Assembly (NCBI RefSeq): GCF_004358185.1
Contig: NZ_SMUV01000039.1
Location: 1 to 32,554 of the forward strand
Source of the DNA: Antarcticimicrobium luteum
GTDB lineage: Bacteria > Pseudomonadota > Alphaproteobacteria > Rhodobacterales > Rhodobacteraceae
DNA: 32,554 nt
Direction of reading: 5' to 3'
A program made the position numbers and the translations under genes. Within the stretch, counting starts at the first letter, position 1; every line of letters starts with the position of its first letter. Under the pieces are notes generated by a model that was not told where the DNA came from, did not search any database, and saw only the letters and a list, made by a program, of their open reading frames with translations. Shown here piece by piece: positions 24,301 through 32,554 of the stretch.

Positions 24301-25161
24301 ATGACCGAGATGCGCCCAGTGACCGATTCAGCGACCGACGCCACGCCCGTGAAGAAACCCGCCCTGCCCGACGCCCAGACGGTGACCTTCGTCAAACACT
24401 GGACCGACCGGCTGTTCTCCTTCCGGGTAACGCGGCCCGCCTCGCTGCGGTTCCGCTCGGGCGAGTTCGTGATGATCGGCCTGATGGGCGATCCCGACCC
24501 CAAGACCGGCAAGCAGAAACCGCTGCTGCGCGCCTATTCCATCGCCTCCCCCTCCTGGGACGAGGAGCTGGAATTTTACTCGATCAAGGTGCAGGACGGC
24601 CCGCTCACCTCCCGTCTGCAACACATCGAGCCGGGCGACGAGATCATCCTGCGCCCCAAGCCCGTTGGCACGCTGGTGCATGACGCGCTGCTGCCGGGCA
24701 AGCGGATCTGGTTCTTTGCCACCGGCACCGGCATCGCCCCCTTCGCCAGCCTGCTGCGCGACCCGCAGACCTACGAGGATTACGACGAGGTCATCCTCAC
24801 CCACACCTGCCGCGAGGTGGGCGAACTGCAATATGGCAAGGAACTGATCGACAGCATCCGCAGCGACGAGATGCTGGAGGAGCTGATCGGCGAGGGCTTT
24901 CACAAGAAACTGCGCTACTACCCCACCACCACCCGCGAAGACAGCCCCAAGATGGGCCGCATCACCGATCTGATGCGCTCGGGCGAGGTGTTCGCGGATC
25001 TGGCCGTGCCGCCGCTATCGCCGGAAACCGACCGTGCGATGGTCTGCGGCAACCTCGCCTTCAACCTCGAGATCAAGGACATGCTCGAAGGCTACGGCCT
25101 GAACGAGGGCGCCAATTCCAACCCGCAGCAATACGTGGTCGAAAAGGCCTTTCTCGACTGA
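24301..25161 (+). CDS. fpr: Ferredoxin--NADP(+) reductase
   Basis: A 286-aa FAD enzyme moving electrons between NADPH and ferredoxin/flavodoxin. RAYSIASP (Arg77-Ser80) is the FAD-binding RxYS motif, GTGIAPFASLLRD the NADP site, and YVVEKAFLD the C-terminus typical of bacterial Fpr. About 25 N-terminal residues are a polar extension beyond the usual ~258 aa. I preferred ATG 24301 (AAGGAAA upstream) over an in-frame GTG at 24271. It follows DUF934 by 85 nt on the same strand and probably feeds the sulfite reductase; the gap may hold its own promoter, which I could not place. Confidence 0.94.
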   Translation: MTEMRPVTDSATDATPVKKPALPDAQTVTFVKHWTDRLFSFRVTRPASLRFRSGEFVMIGLMGDPDPKTGKQKPLLRAYSIASPSWDEELEFYSIKVQDGPLTSRLQHIEPGDEIILRPKPVGTLVHDALLPGKRIWFFATGTGIAPFASLLRDPQTYEDYDEVILTHTCREVGELQYGKELIDSIRSDEMLEELIGEGFHKKLRYYPTTTREDSPKMGRITDLMRSGEVFADLAVPPLSPETDRAMVCGNLAFNLEIKDMLEGYGLNEGANSNPQQYVVEKAFLD

Positions 25162-25267
25162 TCCATCCGGCGCTGTCGCAACGTAAGGTCGCGATGGCGC
25201 CCCGCGCCCGGCCAGCCTATCGTGGCCGGGCGCCGGATACAGCCGGCGCCCGAACAGGGCCGCGCCG

Positions 25268-26437
25268 ATGACAGATCCCGACCCCGCCCGCCACGTGGTG
25301 CCGATCCTCTCGGTGGCCAATTTCGTGATCGGACTCGGTGCCTTTGTCATCATCGGCATTCTCAACCCGATGGCCGAGGCCTTTGGCCTGACCCCGGCGC
25401 AGGCGGGCAACCTGATGGTGGTCTATGCCGGGGTCTACGCGGTGGCCTCGCCGCTGCTGGTCTCGGCCACCGGCCAGATCGGGCGGCGCCGGGTTCTGGC
25501 GGGGGCGATGGCGCTGTTCGCGCTGGCCGCGCTGATCTCGGCGCTGGCGCCCAACGCCCCGGTGCTCTTTGCCGCCCGCGTACTGGCCGCCGCCTCGGCC
25601 GGCATGGTCACGCCGGTCGCCGCCGCCGTCGCCGCCGGGCTCAGCCCGCCGGGAAAACAGGGCGCGGCGCTGTCGCTGGTGTTCCTCGGCTTCTCGCTCA
25701 GCCAGGTGATCGGCGTGCCGCTGGGCAGCTTTCTGGCCTATACCTTCGGCTGGCGCGTCGCCTTCTTTCTGGTGGTGGCCCTTGCCCTGCCCTGCGCCGG
25801 GCTGATCTGGCTCCGGGTGCCCGCGGGGCTACGCTTCGCGCCGGTGGGACTGGGCGATCTGACCCGGGTGCTGGGCGACGCGCGGCTGATGCTGGCGGTC
25901 GCCTTCACCGCCGTCTTTCTCGCCGGCAGCTATGTGATCTTCACCTATATCGCGCCGCTGCTGGAGGCGACCATGGGCTTTGGCCGCGACGGCATCACCG
26001 CCACGCTCACCCTCTCGGGGCTCGGCGCCGTGGCCGGCTCGCTGATGGGCGGGGCGCTGACCGACCGGATCGGCGCCCAGCGCACGCTCGCCCTGCTCTG
26101 TCTGGCGCAGATGGCGATCATGCCGGTGTTCTCGGCGCTGCCGCTGCCGGTCTGGGGGGCGCTGGCGCTGGCGGCGATCTGGTCGCTGTTCGGCTGGTCC
26201 TTCATGCCCGCCCAGCAGGTCCGCCTGATCGCCCGCGCACCGCAAAACGCCAATGTCCTGCTCGCGCTCAACGCCGGCGCGGTCTATCTTGGCGCCGCCG
26301 GCGGCTCGGCGCTGGGCGGCGTGGTGATCGCCACCAGCGGGCTTCAGGCGCTGGGGATCGGCGGCGGGTTCTGCGCGCTGGCGGCCCTCGGGGTGCTGCT
26401 GTTGTCCGGCGGGCTGCGCCGCCCCCTGTCGCCCTGA
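25268..26437 (+). CDS. MFS transporter, DHA1-type exporter
   Basis: A 389-aa membrane protein with about 12 hydrophobic helices. VVYAGVYAVASPLLVSATGQIGRRRVLAGAMAL is the family loop 2-3 motif, and the mid-protein TALTDRIGAQRT-like segment (GGALTDRIGAQRTLALL) repeats it in the second half. The length and pattern match the AraJ/Bcr-like drug or sugar exporter group. Substrate unknown. There is no clear ribosome site (AGGG about 10 nt upstream). It stands alone between fpr and infC. Confidence 0.88.
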   Translation: MTDPDPARHVVPILSVANFVIGLGAFVIIGILNPMAEAFGLTPAQAGNLMVVYAGVYAVASPLLVSATGQIGRRRVLAGAMALFALAALISALAPNAPVLFAARVLAAASAGMVTPVAAAVAAGLSPPGKQGAALSLVFLGFSLSQVIGVPLGSFLAYTFGWRVAFFLVVALALPCAGLIWLRVPAGLRFAPVGLGDLTRVLGDARLMLAVAFTAVFLAGSYVIFTYIAPLLEATMGFGRDGITATLTLSGLGAVAGSLMGGALTDRIGAQRTLALLCLAQMAIMPVFSALPLPVWGALALAAIWSLFGWSFMPAQQVRLIARAPQNANVLLALNAGAVYLGAAGGSALGGVVIATSGLQALGIGGGFCALAALGVLLLSGGLRRPLSP

Positions 26438-26447
26438 CCACCACCGC

Positions 26448-26466
26448 CGCGCAAAGCGCGGAAAAC
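26448..26466. terminator. Small hairpin after the MFS gene
   Basis: CCGCGC-AAA-GCGCGG is followed by AAAA, not Ts. It lies 11 nt past the MFS stop and upstream of the infC promoter. A weak terminator at best. Confidence 0.35.
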
Positions 26467-26501
26467 AGCGTGTTATTCGCGTCAAGGGCGTCTGCATCCG
26501 C

Positions 26502-26530
26502 TTGAAAGAGGCGCATTCTGCGTTTACTGT
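26502..26530 (+). promoter_or_regulatory. Likely infC promoter
   Basis: TTGAAA (26502-26507), 17 nt, TACTGT (26525-26530). The -35 is strong and the -10 moderate. The start of transcription would give a 5' leader of about 35 nt before the infC start codon. Confidence 0.5.
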
Positions 26531-26571
26531 CCGAGTTCGAAATTTTCCGAAACGAACAAAGGAACGAACCC

Positions 26572-27120
26572 ATAGCCCGCAGACCTCACAACGCGCCGCC
26601 AACCCGTGACACCGGCCCGCGCGTCAATGACAAGATCCGTGCCACCGAGATTCGCCTGATCGGAGCCGAAGGTGAAAACGTCGGCGTCGTCTCCCCTGCC
26701 AGGGCGATGCAACTGGCCGAAGAGGCTGGCCTCGACCTGGTCGAGATTTCGCCGAATGCCGCCCCGCCGGTCTGCAAGATCATGGACTTCGGCAAGTTCA
26801 AGTACGAAACGCAGAAACGCGAAAGCGAAGCCCGCAAGAAGCAGAAGATCATCGAGATCAAAGAGGTCAAGTTTCGGCCCAACACCGACACCCACGACTA
26901 CGAGGTCAAGATGCGCAATGTCGTCAAGTTCCTCGAGAACGGCGACAAGGTGAAGGTGACCCTGCGCTTCCGTGGCCGGGAAATGGCGCACCAGAATCTC
27001 GGGCGCGAACTGCTCGAGCGCGTCGCAGAGGACGTCAAGGAGATCGGCAAGGTCGAGAACATGCCGAAGATGGAAGGCCGCCAGATGATCATGCTGATCG
27101 GCCCGCTGCCGCAGAAATAA
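26572..27120 (+). CDS. infC: Translation initiation factor IF-3, AUA start codon
   Basis: A 182-aa IF-3. It begins (M)[39 protein letters not shown] and continues with [31 protein letters not shown], then the C-terminal domain [25 protein letters not shown]. No ATG, GTG or TTG can give the full N-terminal domain: the first ATG in frame is at 26707, 45 codons in. The correct start is ATA 26572, 8-9 nt after AAAGGA. Rare AUU/AUA/AUC starts in infC are known to serve autoregulation, as IF-3 rejects non-canonical start codons. Automatic annotation at 26707 would be truncated. Confidence 0.9.
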   Translation: MARRPHNAPPTRDTGPRVNDKIRATEIRLIGAEGENVGVVSPARAMQLAEEAGLDLVEISPNAAPPVCKIMDFGKFKYETQKRESEARKKQKIIEIKEVKFRPNTDTHDYEVKMRNVVKFLENGDKVKVTLRFRGREMAHQNLGRELLERVAEDVKEIGKVENMPKMEGRQMIMLIGPLPQK

Positions 27121-27147
27121 CGACCGTTTCAGGCACAACGACGATCC

Positions 27148-27172
27148 GCCCCCGCCCACGCGGGGGCTTTTT
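27148..27172 (+). terminator. Intrinsic terminator of infC
   Basis: GCCCCCGC (27148-27155) pairs with GCGGGGGC (27160-27167) around CCAC and is followed by TTTTT. A perfect 8-bp stem 27 nt after the stop codon. Confidence 0.95.
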
Positions 27173-27183
27173 CGTTTCCGGCT

Positions 27184-27212
27184 GTCATTCCGGATCTGAT
27201 CCGGGATCACCG
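27184..27212. repeat. Interspersed palindromic element (CCGGATCTGATCCGG type)
   Basis: CATTCCGGATCTGATCCGGG contains the perfect 15-bp palindrome CCGGATC-T-GATCCGG. I know this short element as a common intergenic repeat of alphaproteobacterial genomes. The rest of the gap to 27349 holds a second dyad, CCCTCCC to GGGAGGG (27271-27298), and no gene that I can see. Confidence 0.6.
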
Positions 27213-27349
27213 CGCAACGCGACCCCTGCCCGGCGGCCGGGGGAACGAAAGGCGCGCCGCTCCCTCCCCTCGCTCAGCCAGCAGCAGGGACAGGGAGGGG
27301 GGCAAGACGCGGCGCCCCGCCGCCGGCGCTCAGCGCGCGGCAGACCGCC

Positions 27350-27703
27350 TTACGATCCGCCGCCCATCGCCGACTTGCTCATCTCGATGATCTTGCCGGT
27401 TTCCTCGGTATAACGGTTGATCGCCCGTTGCAGGAACTCGCCCTGAATCTCCTGCATCTCATGCAGATCCTTGCAGTGCAGCAGCTTGTGATACAGATCC
27501 ACGTCCGCCTGAACCCGCTGGGTATAGAATTCCAGCATCTCGGCGCCCATGTCGCTCATCCGCTCCATCCAGTCGCCGCCCATGAACGCCATCGCGTTCA
27601 TGCCCATCTTCTGGTACATCGCCGTCAGGTCGGCCATCGCCTGGGCGGCGCTGGCGATATTGTCGTCCGGTGTCGTCGTCTTGGTCGTCTTCTTCGTTGC
27701 CAT
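27350..27703 (-). CDS. Phasin-family protein
   Basis: A 117-aa phasin (Phasin_2 type): a polar Lys/Thr N-terminus, then amphipathic helices MADLTAMYQKMGMNAMAFMGG and LLHCKDLHEMQEIQGEFLQRAINRYTEETGKIIEMSKSA. Phasins coat polyhydroxyalkanoate granules. I set the start at 27703 (MATKKTTK), preceded by AGGAGA; a longer in-frame reading begins inside the neighbouring stop region. No pha genes are in the window. It lies 53 nt downstream of the 187-aa gene on the same strand. Confidence 0.85.
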   Translation of the reverse strand: MATKKTTKTTTPDDNIASAAQAMADLTAMYQKMGMNAMAFMGGDWMERMSDMGAEMLEFYTQRVQADVDLYHKLLHCKDLHEMQEIQGEFLQRAINRYTEETGKIIEMSKSAMGGGS

Positions 27704-27756
27704 CGTCGATCTCCTATCCGGTTGCCGGGCCGGCACGGCCGGCCCGATGCGGGCGC

Positions 27757-28320
27757 TCACTCGCTCCAATCATGCACATGAACATCCTTGCCGGAATGCT
27801 CTTTCATGATCTTCACCGCCAGACGCTCCTTTTCCGCATCCGAAACGCGCACCCAGACCAGAATTCCACCGTTTTCGATCTGCGTCTGGTAGTAATCGCG
27901 GTGATGCTTGTCGGCACGCCGCGCCAGCAGCGCCCCCAGCACCGCCGCCGGCCCGCCGCCGATGGCGATCGCCGCGATCGAGGCGGCCAGCGTGGTGGCC
28001 GGGTTCAGCATCGCCAGCATCGCGATGTAGGAGCCGAGGAAAAAGAAGCCGCCGGCAATGCCGCCCTCCAGCTCGCCCATCGCCTCTTCCGAAACAAAGG
28101 CCGCCCGCGGCGCCTTGGGGTCGTCCTCCAGGTCCCTGGCCTGCCAATAGGTCTTGCCAAGCTTTTCCTCGATGGCGTCCTTGCCGCCCAACAGGCTGAT
28201 GTCATAGCGGCTGAACCCCGCGATCATCAGGTCATAGATCGCCTGTTGCAGGGTTTCGAAACTGTCAAACACCCCGACCGCCTCGGGAATGTCGATATAG
28301 GTGGTCTTGTCTTCGGTCAT
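27757..28320 (-). CDS. Small membrane-associated protein with glycine-rich hairpin, unknown function
   Basis: A 187-aa protein. The N-terminal part (residues 14-45, VGVFDSFETLQQAIYDLMIAGFSRYDISLLG) and the C-terminal part (150-185, GGILVWVRVSDAEKERLAVKIMKEH) look like the two halves of a general-stress/DUF1269-like fold. Between them, residues 84-133 are a glycine/alanine-rich hydrophobic pair of helices (GGIAGGFFFLGSYIAML, AASIAAIAIGGGPAAVLGALL), a pattern seen in stress-related membrane proteins. AGGAGGG lies 8-11 nt before ATG 28320. It may be cotranscribed with the phasin gene. I do not know its function. Confidence 0.75.
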   Translation of the reverse strand: MTEDKTTYIDIPEAVGVFDSFETLQQAIYDLMIAGFSRYDISLLGGKDAIEEKLGKTYWQARDLEDDPKAPRAAFVSEEAMGELEGGIAGGFFFLGSYIAMLAMLNPATTLAASIAAIAIGGGPAAVLGALLARRADKHHRDYYQTQIENGGILVWVRVSDAEKERLAVKIMKEHSGKDVHVHDWSE

Positions 28321-28368
28321 CGTCGCGCGCCCTCCTAGGCTTTCAATGAGCACATCCTACAGGCGAAC

Positions 28369-28408
28369 CGCCCCGACCGAATTGAGCCATGTCAACCCGG
28401 TCGGGGCG
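28369..28408 (-). terminator. Hairpin after the S-L-M operon
   Basis: CGCCCCGACCG (28369-28379) pairs perfectly with CGGTCGGGGCG (28398-28408), an 11-bp stem with an 18-nt loop, 8 nt past the subunit M stop. There is no T-run, so it may end or stabilise the operon message. Confidence 0.6.
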
Positions 28409-28415
28409 CGCGGAC

Positions 28416-29204
28416 TCACAGCATCGCGGCAACCGCGCGCTTGGTCATCACCTTGACCAGATGCGCCCGGTAGGCCTTGCTGCCGTGCATGTCACCGATC
28501 ATGTTTGCCGGGTTGATATCCAGGTCCATCAGCGCGTCGGTGCGGAAATCATGGTTCAGCGCCGCCTCCGCCTCGGACCAGCGGAACACCCCCTCTTCCG
28601 AGGCACCCGTCACCGCCACCCGCACGCCATCGGCGTATTTCGCGGCAAAGACCCCGACCAGCGCAAAGCGCGAGGCCGGCTGCTCGAACTTCTGGTAGCT
28701 CGCGGCCTCAGGCACCGGAAAGCGCACCTCGGTGATGATCTCGCCCTCGTCCAGCGCGGTGGTGAACATGCCCTGAAAGTAATCGTCGGCGGCGATCTCG
28801 CGTGCGTTGGTCACGATGGTCGCGCCCGATCCCAACGCGGCGGCCGGGTAACAGGCCGACGGGTCGTTGTTGGCCAGGCTGCCGCCGATGGTGCCGCGGT
28901 TGCGCACCGCCGGATCGCCGATATTGCCCGCAAGTGCGGCCAGCGCCGGATAGGCGCCCGCCGCCTCCGCCGCCACCGTGGCATGGGTCGTCGCGCCGCC
29001 GATGGTGACGCTGCTGCCCGCGGCGCTCACCCCCTGCATCTCGGCAATGCCGGTCAGGCTCACCAGCTTGGCGGGGCTCGCCAGCCGCTGCTTCAGCGTC
29101 GGGATCAGGGTCTGCCCCCCGCCCAGCGCCTGCGCCTCTTCGGCGCCCAGCGCCGCCACAGCATCAGCCAGGCTCGCCGGTCTCTCAAACTCGAAATTAT
29201 ACAT
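28416..29204 (-). CDS. coxM: Molybdenum hydroxylase FAD subunit (CoxM-like)
   Basis: A 262-aa medium subunit of a xanthine dehydrogenase/CO dehydrogenase-family enzyme; it carries FAD and passes electrons from the Fe-S subunit. FAD motifs are GGGQTLIP (28-35) and TIGGSLANNDP (105-115), close to the AGGQS and TIGG motifs of CoxM. AAGGAG lies before ATG 29204. It is the last gene of S-L-M; a 114-nt spacer with repeats separates it from coxL. It is a little shorter than the usual 280-290 aa of CoxM. Confidence 0.9.
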   Translation of the reverse strand: MYNFEFERPASLADAVAALGAEEAQALGGGQTLIPTLKQRLASPAKLVSLTGIAEMQGVSAAGSSVTIGGATTHATVAAEAAGAYPALAALAGNIGDPAVRNRGTIGGSLANNDPSACYPAAALGSGATIVTNAREIAADDYFQGMFTTALDEGEIITEVRFPVPEAASYQKFEQPASRFALVGVFAAKYADGVRVAVTGASEEGVFRWSEAEAALNHDFRTDALMDLDINPANMIGDMHGSKAYRAHLVKVMTKRAVAAML

Positions 29205-29246
29205 CTCGTCTCTCCTTGTTCCTGTCCCGCGCCGCTCCGGGCGCAT

Positions 29247-29303
29247 CCCCTCCCCCTGCGAGGAGGAGGGGTGGGGAGGGGGTATCACCCCGTGACGGGG
29301 TGA
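29247..29303. repeat. Palindromic intergenic element between coxL and coxM
   Basis: CCCCTCCCC (29247-29255) pairs with GGGGAGGGG (29273-29281). TCACCCCG-TGA-CGGGGTGA (29285-29303) follows as a second perfect hairpin, and then a partial repeat, CCCCGTGAGGGG. The sequence has the look of a dispersed GC-rich repeat inserted within the operon. It could lower expression of the last gene. Confidence 0.6.
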
Positions 29304-29318
29304 GGCCCCGTGAGGGGG

Positions 29319-31682
29319 TTACCCGTGCATTGCCTGCCACACCCGCGACGGGCTCAGCGGCATGTCGATATGGGTGACATCCCGCCCCGCCGACTGCAGC
29401 GCATCGACCACCGCGTTGACCACCGCCGGCGGGCTGCCGATGGCGCCGGCCTCGCCGCAGCCCTTCACCCCCAGCGGGTTGTGGGTGCAGGGCGTGACAC
29501 AGGAATGATCCACCGTATAGAACGGCACGTCGCTGGCCCTCGGCATCGCGTAATCCATGTAGGAGGCGTTCAGCAGCTGACCGTTCTCGTCATAGACCGC
29601 CCCCTCCAAAAGCGCCTGGCCGATCCCCTGCGCCAGCCCGCCATGGACCTGGCCCGAGACGATCATCGGGTTGACCACATTGCCGAAATCATCCGCCGCC
29701 GCGAACCGCTCGATGGTGACCTTGCCGGTCTCGGGATCGACCTCCACCTCGCAGGCATAGGCGCCGGCCGGATAGGTGAAGTTCGACGGGTCATAGAACG
29801 CCGTCTCCTCCAGCCCCGGCTCGATCTCCTCCAGCGGGTAGTTATGCGGCACATAGGCGGCCAGACAGACATCGCCCCAGGCCACCGACTTGTCGGTGCC
29901 CGCGACGCTGAACGCCCCGTCCTTCAGCTCGATATCGGCCTCCGCGGCCTCCATCAGATGCGCCGCGATCTTCTTGGCCTTGGCGATGATCTTCTCGGTC
30001 GCCCGCACCATGGCCGAGCCGCCCACCGCGAGGCTGCGCGAGCCATAGGTGCCCATGCCCATCGGCGTATTGGCGGTATCGCCGTGGACGATCTCCACCA
30101 TGCTCTCGTCGATGCCGATCATCTCGGCGATCACCTGCGGAAAGCTGGTCTCATGCCCCTGCCCGTGGGAATGCGAGCCGGTCATCACCACCAGACCGCC
30201 GGTGGCGTTGACCCGCACCGTGGCGCTCTCGTACAGCCCCGCGCGCGCCCCCAATTGCCCCACCAGGTTGCTGGGCGCGATGCCGCAGGCCTCGATATAG
30301 CAGTTCACGCCCAGCCCGCGCAGCATGCCGCGCGCCTCGCTCTCCCGCCGCCGCGCGGCAAAGCCGGCAAGATCACCGATCTCCTCCAGCTTGTCCATCG
30401 TGGCATTGTAATCGCCGGTGTCGTACTCCACCGCCACCGGGGTGGCATAGGGGAACTCGGTGATGAAGTTCTGGCGGCGCAGCGCGATGGGATCGACGCC
30501 CAGCTCCCGCGCCGCCTTGTCGATGACGCGCTCCAGCTGATAGGTCGCCTCCGGCCGCCCGGCGCCGCGATAGGCATCGACCGGCACCGTATTGGTGAAC
30601 ACCGCCTTGACGTTCACATAGATCAGCGGCGTGCGGTAATTCCCCGCCATCAGCGTCCCGTGCAGCCAGGTCGGCACCGAGGGGGCAAAGGTCGACAGAT
30701 ACGCCCCCATGTTGGCATAGGTGTCGGTACGCAGCGCGGTAAAGTTGTTGTCGGCGTCCAGCGCCAGCTGGATCTTGGTCACATGGTCGCGCCCGTGCGC
30801 GTCCGAGATGAACGCCTCCGACCGGGACGCGGTCCATTTCACCGGCCGGTTCAGCGCCTTGGCCGCAAAGGTGCAGAACGCCTCCTCGGCATAGTGAAAG
30901 ATCTTGGTGCCGAAACCGCCGCCCACATCCGGGGCCACCACCCGCAGCTTGTGCTCGGGAATGCCCAGCACAAAGGCGCCCATCAGCAGCCGGATCACAT
31001 GCGGGTTCTGGCTGGTGGTATAAAGTGTGCTGTCGCCGCTGGCGCGGTTGAAATCGCCCACCGCCACGCGCGGCTCCATCGGGTTGGCGACCAGCCGGTT
31101 GTTGATCAGCTCCAGCGTGGTGACATGGGCCGCCTTCTGGAACGCCTCCTCGACCGCGCCCTTGTTCTCCTCGACAAAGCCCCAGTCATAGCACAGGTTC
31201 GAGGTCAGATCGTCATGCACCTTCGGCGCGCCCTCCTGCAGGGCCGCCTTCATGTCCACGACCGCCGGCAACTCCTCGATGTCCAGCTCGATCGCCTCGG
31301 CCGCATCGCGGGCCTGCGCGGCGGTCTCGGCCACCACGGCGGCGATCGGATCGCCCACATGGCGCACCTTGCCCTGCGCCAGCACCGGATGGCCCGGCTC
31401 CTGCATCGGCTGGCCGTGCTTGTCGGTCACCTGCCAGCCGCAGGGCAGACCGCCGACCCCCTCGAAATCCGCGCCGGTAAAGATGCGCAGCACGCCGGGC
31501 ATCGCCGCGGCGGCCGCGGTGTCGATGCCGTTGATCCTCCCATGCGCCACGTCCGAGCGCAGGAAATGCACATAGGCCTGGCCGCGCAGATTGATGTCGT
31601 CGGTGTAATTCCCGGTTCCGCTCAGGAACCGCACGTCTTCGCGCCGCTTCGGGCTGGCGCCGATTCCGTGGTCCTTCGGCAT
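29319..31682 (-). CDS. coxL: Molybdenum hydroxylase large subunit, form II CoxL type
   Basis: A 787-aa molybdopterin-cytosine-dinucleotide subunit, the catalytic part of an aerobic hydroxylase. The active-site loop reads AYRGAGR (370-376). This is the form II signature; true CO dehydrogenase (form I) has AYxCSFR with the Cu-binding cysteine, so CO oxidation is unlikely to be the main role. [16 protein letters not shown] contains the catalytic Glu744. Other family segments are [30 protein letters not shown] and [19 protein letters not shown] 31682 has GGAGG 9 nt upstream; a TTG two codons earlier is less likely. Order S-L-M is that of form II clusters. The substrate is unknown. Confidence 0.93.
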   Translation of the reverse strand: MPKDHGIGASPKRREDVRFLSGTGNYTDDINLRGQAYVHFLRSDVAHGRINGIDTAAAAAMPGVLRIFTGADFEGVGGLPCGWQVTDKHGQPMQEPGHPVLAQGKVRHVGDPIAAVVAETAAQARDAAEAIELDIEELPAVVDMKAALQEGAPKVHDDLTSNLCYDWGFVEENKGAVEEAFQKAAHVTTLELINNRLVANPMEPRVAVGDFNRASGDSTLYTTSQNPHVIRLLMGAFVLGIPEHKLRVVAPDVGGGFGTKIFHYAEEAFCTFAAKALNRPVKWTASRSEAFISDAHGRDHVTKIQLALDADNNFTALRTDTYANMGAYLSTFAPSVPTWLHGTLMAGNYRTPLIYVNVKAVFTNTVPVDAYRGAGRPEATYQLERVIDKAARELGVDPIALRRQNFITEFPYATPVAVEYDTGDYNATMDKLEEIGDLAGFAARRRESEARGMLRGLGVNCYIEACGIAPSNLVGQLGARAGLYESATVRVNATGGLVVMTGSHSHGQGHETSFPQVIAEMIGIDESMVEIVHGDTANTPMGMGTYGSRSLAVGGSAMVRATEKIIAKAKKIAAHLMEAAEADIELKDGAFSVAGTDKSVAWGDVCLAAYVPHNYPLEEIEPGLEETAFYDPSNFTYPAGAYACEVEVDPETGKVTIERFAAADDFGNVVNPMIVSGQVHGGLAQGIGQALLEGAVYDENGQLLNASYMDYAMPRASDVPFYTVDHSCVTPCTHNPLGVKGCGEAGAIGSPPAVVNAVVDALQSAGRDVTHIDMPLSPSRVWQAMHG

Positions 31683-31703
31683 GATCAAATTCCTCCCTTG
31701 AAT

Positions 31704-31770
31704 GGATGACCGGTCCCGTGTCCCCTGCGATCCTCACGGGCGTCGGGGCGGAACCGTCATCCGGTCATCC
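31704..31770 (-). other. Nested inverted repeat between coxS and coxL
   Basis: GGATGACCGG (31704-31713) pairs perfectly with CCGGTCATCC (31761-31770). Inside, CCCGTG (31715-31720) pairs with CACGGG (31735-31740). The structure fills the 91-nt gap between coxS and coxL. It could act as an RNA processing or stabilising element that sets subunit ratios. No gene is present here. Confidence 0.55.
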
Positions 31771-31773
31771 CTG

Positions 31774-32259
<486 letters not shown>

Positions 32260-32512
32260 GAGTTCCTCCCGTTTGCTCTGATGGTCTATTGCGGGCGAGT
32301 TAAACACGCGGATGCCACGTTGAGAACTGAAATCTTCGGTTGAATTTCCGGCATGGCTCCGGCCCCTCTCCAAGCCAAGGATGGCCCGGCCGCGGCCAAA
32401 GGCAAGGGTGGGCGGAAAGCGGAGAAACAACTCAGGCGAGAATGCGGCGACGCGCGGAACTCAGCCCCCCCCTGATCCAAGCCCCCTGCGCGAAATCAAG
32501 GCCGAAGGCCGC
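32260..32512. other. Upstream region of the S-L-M operon
   Basis: No gene is supported here. It should hold the coxS promoter (minus strand), but I see no convincing -35/-10 pair. An open frame covering 32286-32480 has no recognisable features. Confidence 0.4.
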
Positions 32513-32554
32513 CGCGCAAGCGCCGGACCGTCCCCGCGGTCCGGCGCTTGCGCG
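32513..32554. terminator. 18-bp perfect hairpin at the window edge
   Basis: CGCGCAAGCGCCGGACCG (32513-32530) pairs without mismatch with CGGTCCGGCGCTTGCGCG (32537-32554) over the 6-nt loop TCCCCG. It may be the terminator of a gene to the right; the flank that would show a T-tract lies outside the window. Confidence 0.55.

Noticed and set aside
26542-26544. ATT as the infC start codon
   Set aside because: It adds ten residues that do not fit the IF-3 N-terminus and lies upstream of the AAAGGA ribosome site.
29319-31682. True (form I) carbon monoxide dehydrogenase
   Set aside because: The active-site loop is AYRGAGR, without the cysteine of AYxCSFR.

Overview
The window is GC-rich, alphaproteobacterial DNA, most likely from Rhodobacteraceae (roseobacter/Rhodobacter group). 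This rests on recognisable family-level gene orders: Lrp regulator - siroheme methyltransferase - DUF2849 - sulfite reductase - APS reductase - DUF934 - ferredoxin reductase; dctBD next to dctPQM; and several proteins I recall only from this family. Everything looks chromosomal. I see no phage, insertion sequence, CRISPR array, tRNA or rRNA.

Layout, left to right. (1) 12-4891: reductive pyrimidine catabolism. A beta-ureidopropionase-type amidase, a RutR-type repressor and the two dihydropyrimidine dehydrogenase subunits preA and preT. A near-perfect RutR operator lies between the amidase and rutR, and a weaker copy lies in front of preT. (2) 4908-7629: a 229-aa FLAP-repeat protein of unknown function, a DxD glycosyltransferase-like protein, and a ribbon-helix-helix protein with a lysine/alanine-rich tail whose promoter carries two 17-bp operators. 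(3) 7840-9188: metY (O-acetylhomoserine sulfhydrylase) with a textbook terminator. (4) 9262-12997: a SIMPL-domain periplasmic protein, divergent from a 954-aa protein with a GspL-like N-terminus, one membrane span and a PilP/GspC-like C-terminus. (5) 13091-19541: a C4-dicarboxylate TRAP system (dctP-dctQ-dctM) with its two-component system dctB-dctD, all on the minus strand. DctD has lost the Walker A lysine and the GAFTGA loop, and the dctD-dctP gap holds two palindromes 32 bp apart. (6) 19611-25161: assimilatory sulfate reduction. (7) 25268-27172: an MFS exporter and infC, which starts at a non-canonical AUA codon. (8) 27184-28320: a repeat-bearing gap, a phasin and a small membrane protein. 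(9) 28369-32259: a molybdenum hydroxylase operon S-L-M of the form II CoxL (AYRGAGR) type. (10) The window ends in an 18-bp perfect hairpin.

No wholly new multi-gene system is evident. The most rewarding points are regulatory: RutR wired to the Pre pathway, the apparently ATPase-dead DctD with its paired sites, and the self-regulated RHH gene. The fused GspL/GspC-like protein and the FLAP-repeat protein are the best candidates for undescribed biology.
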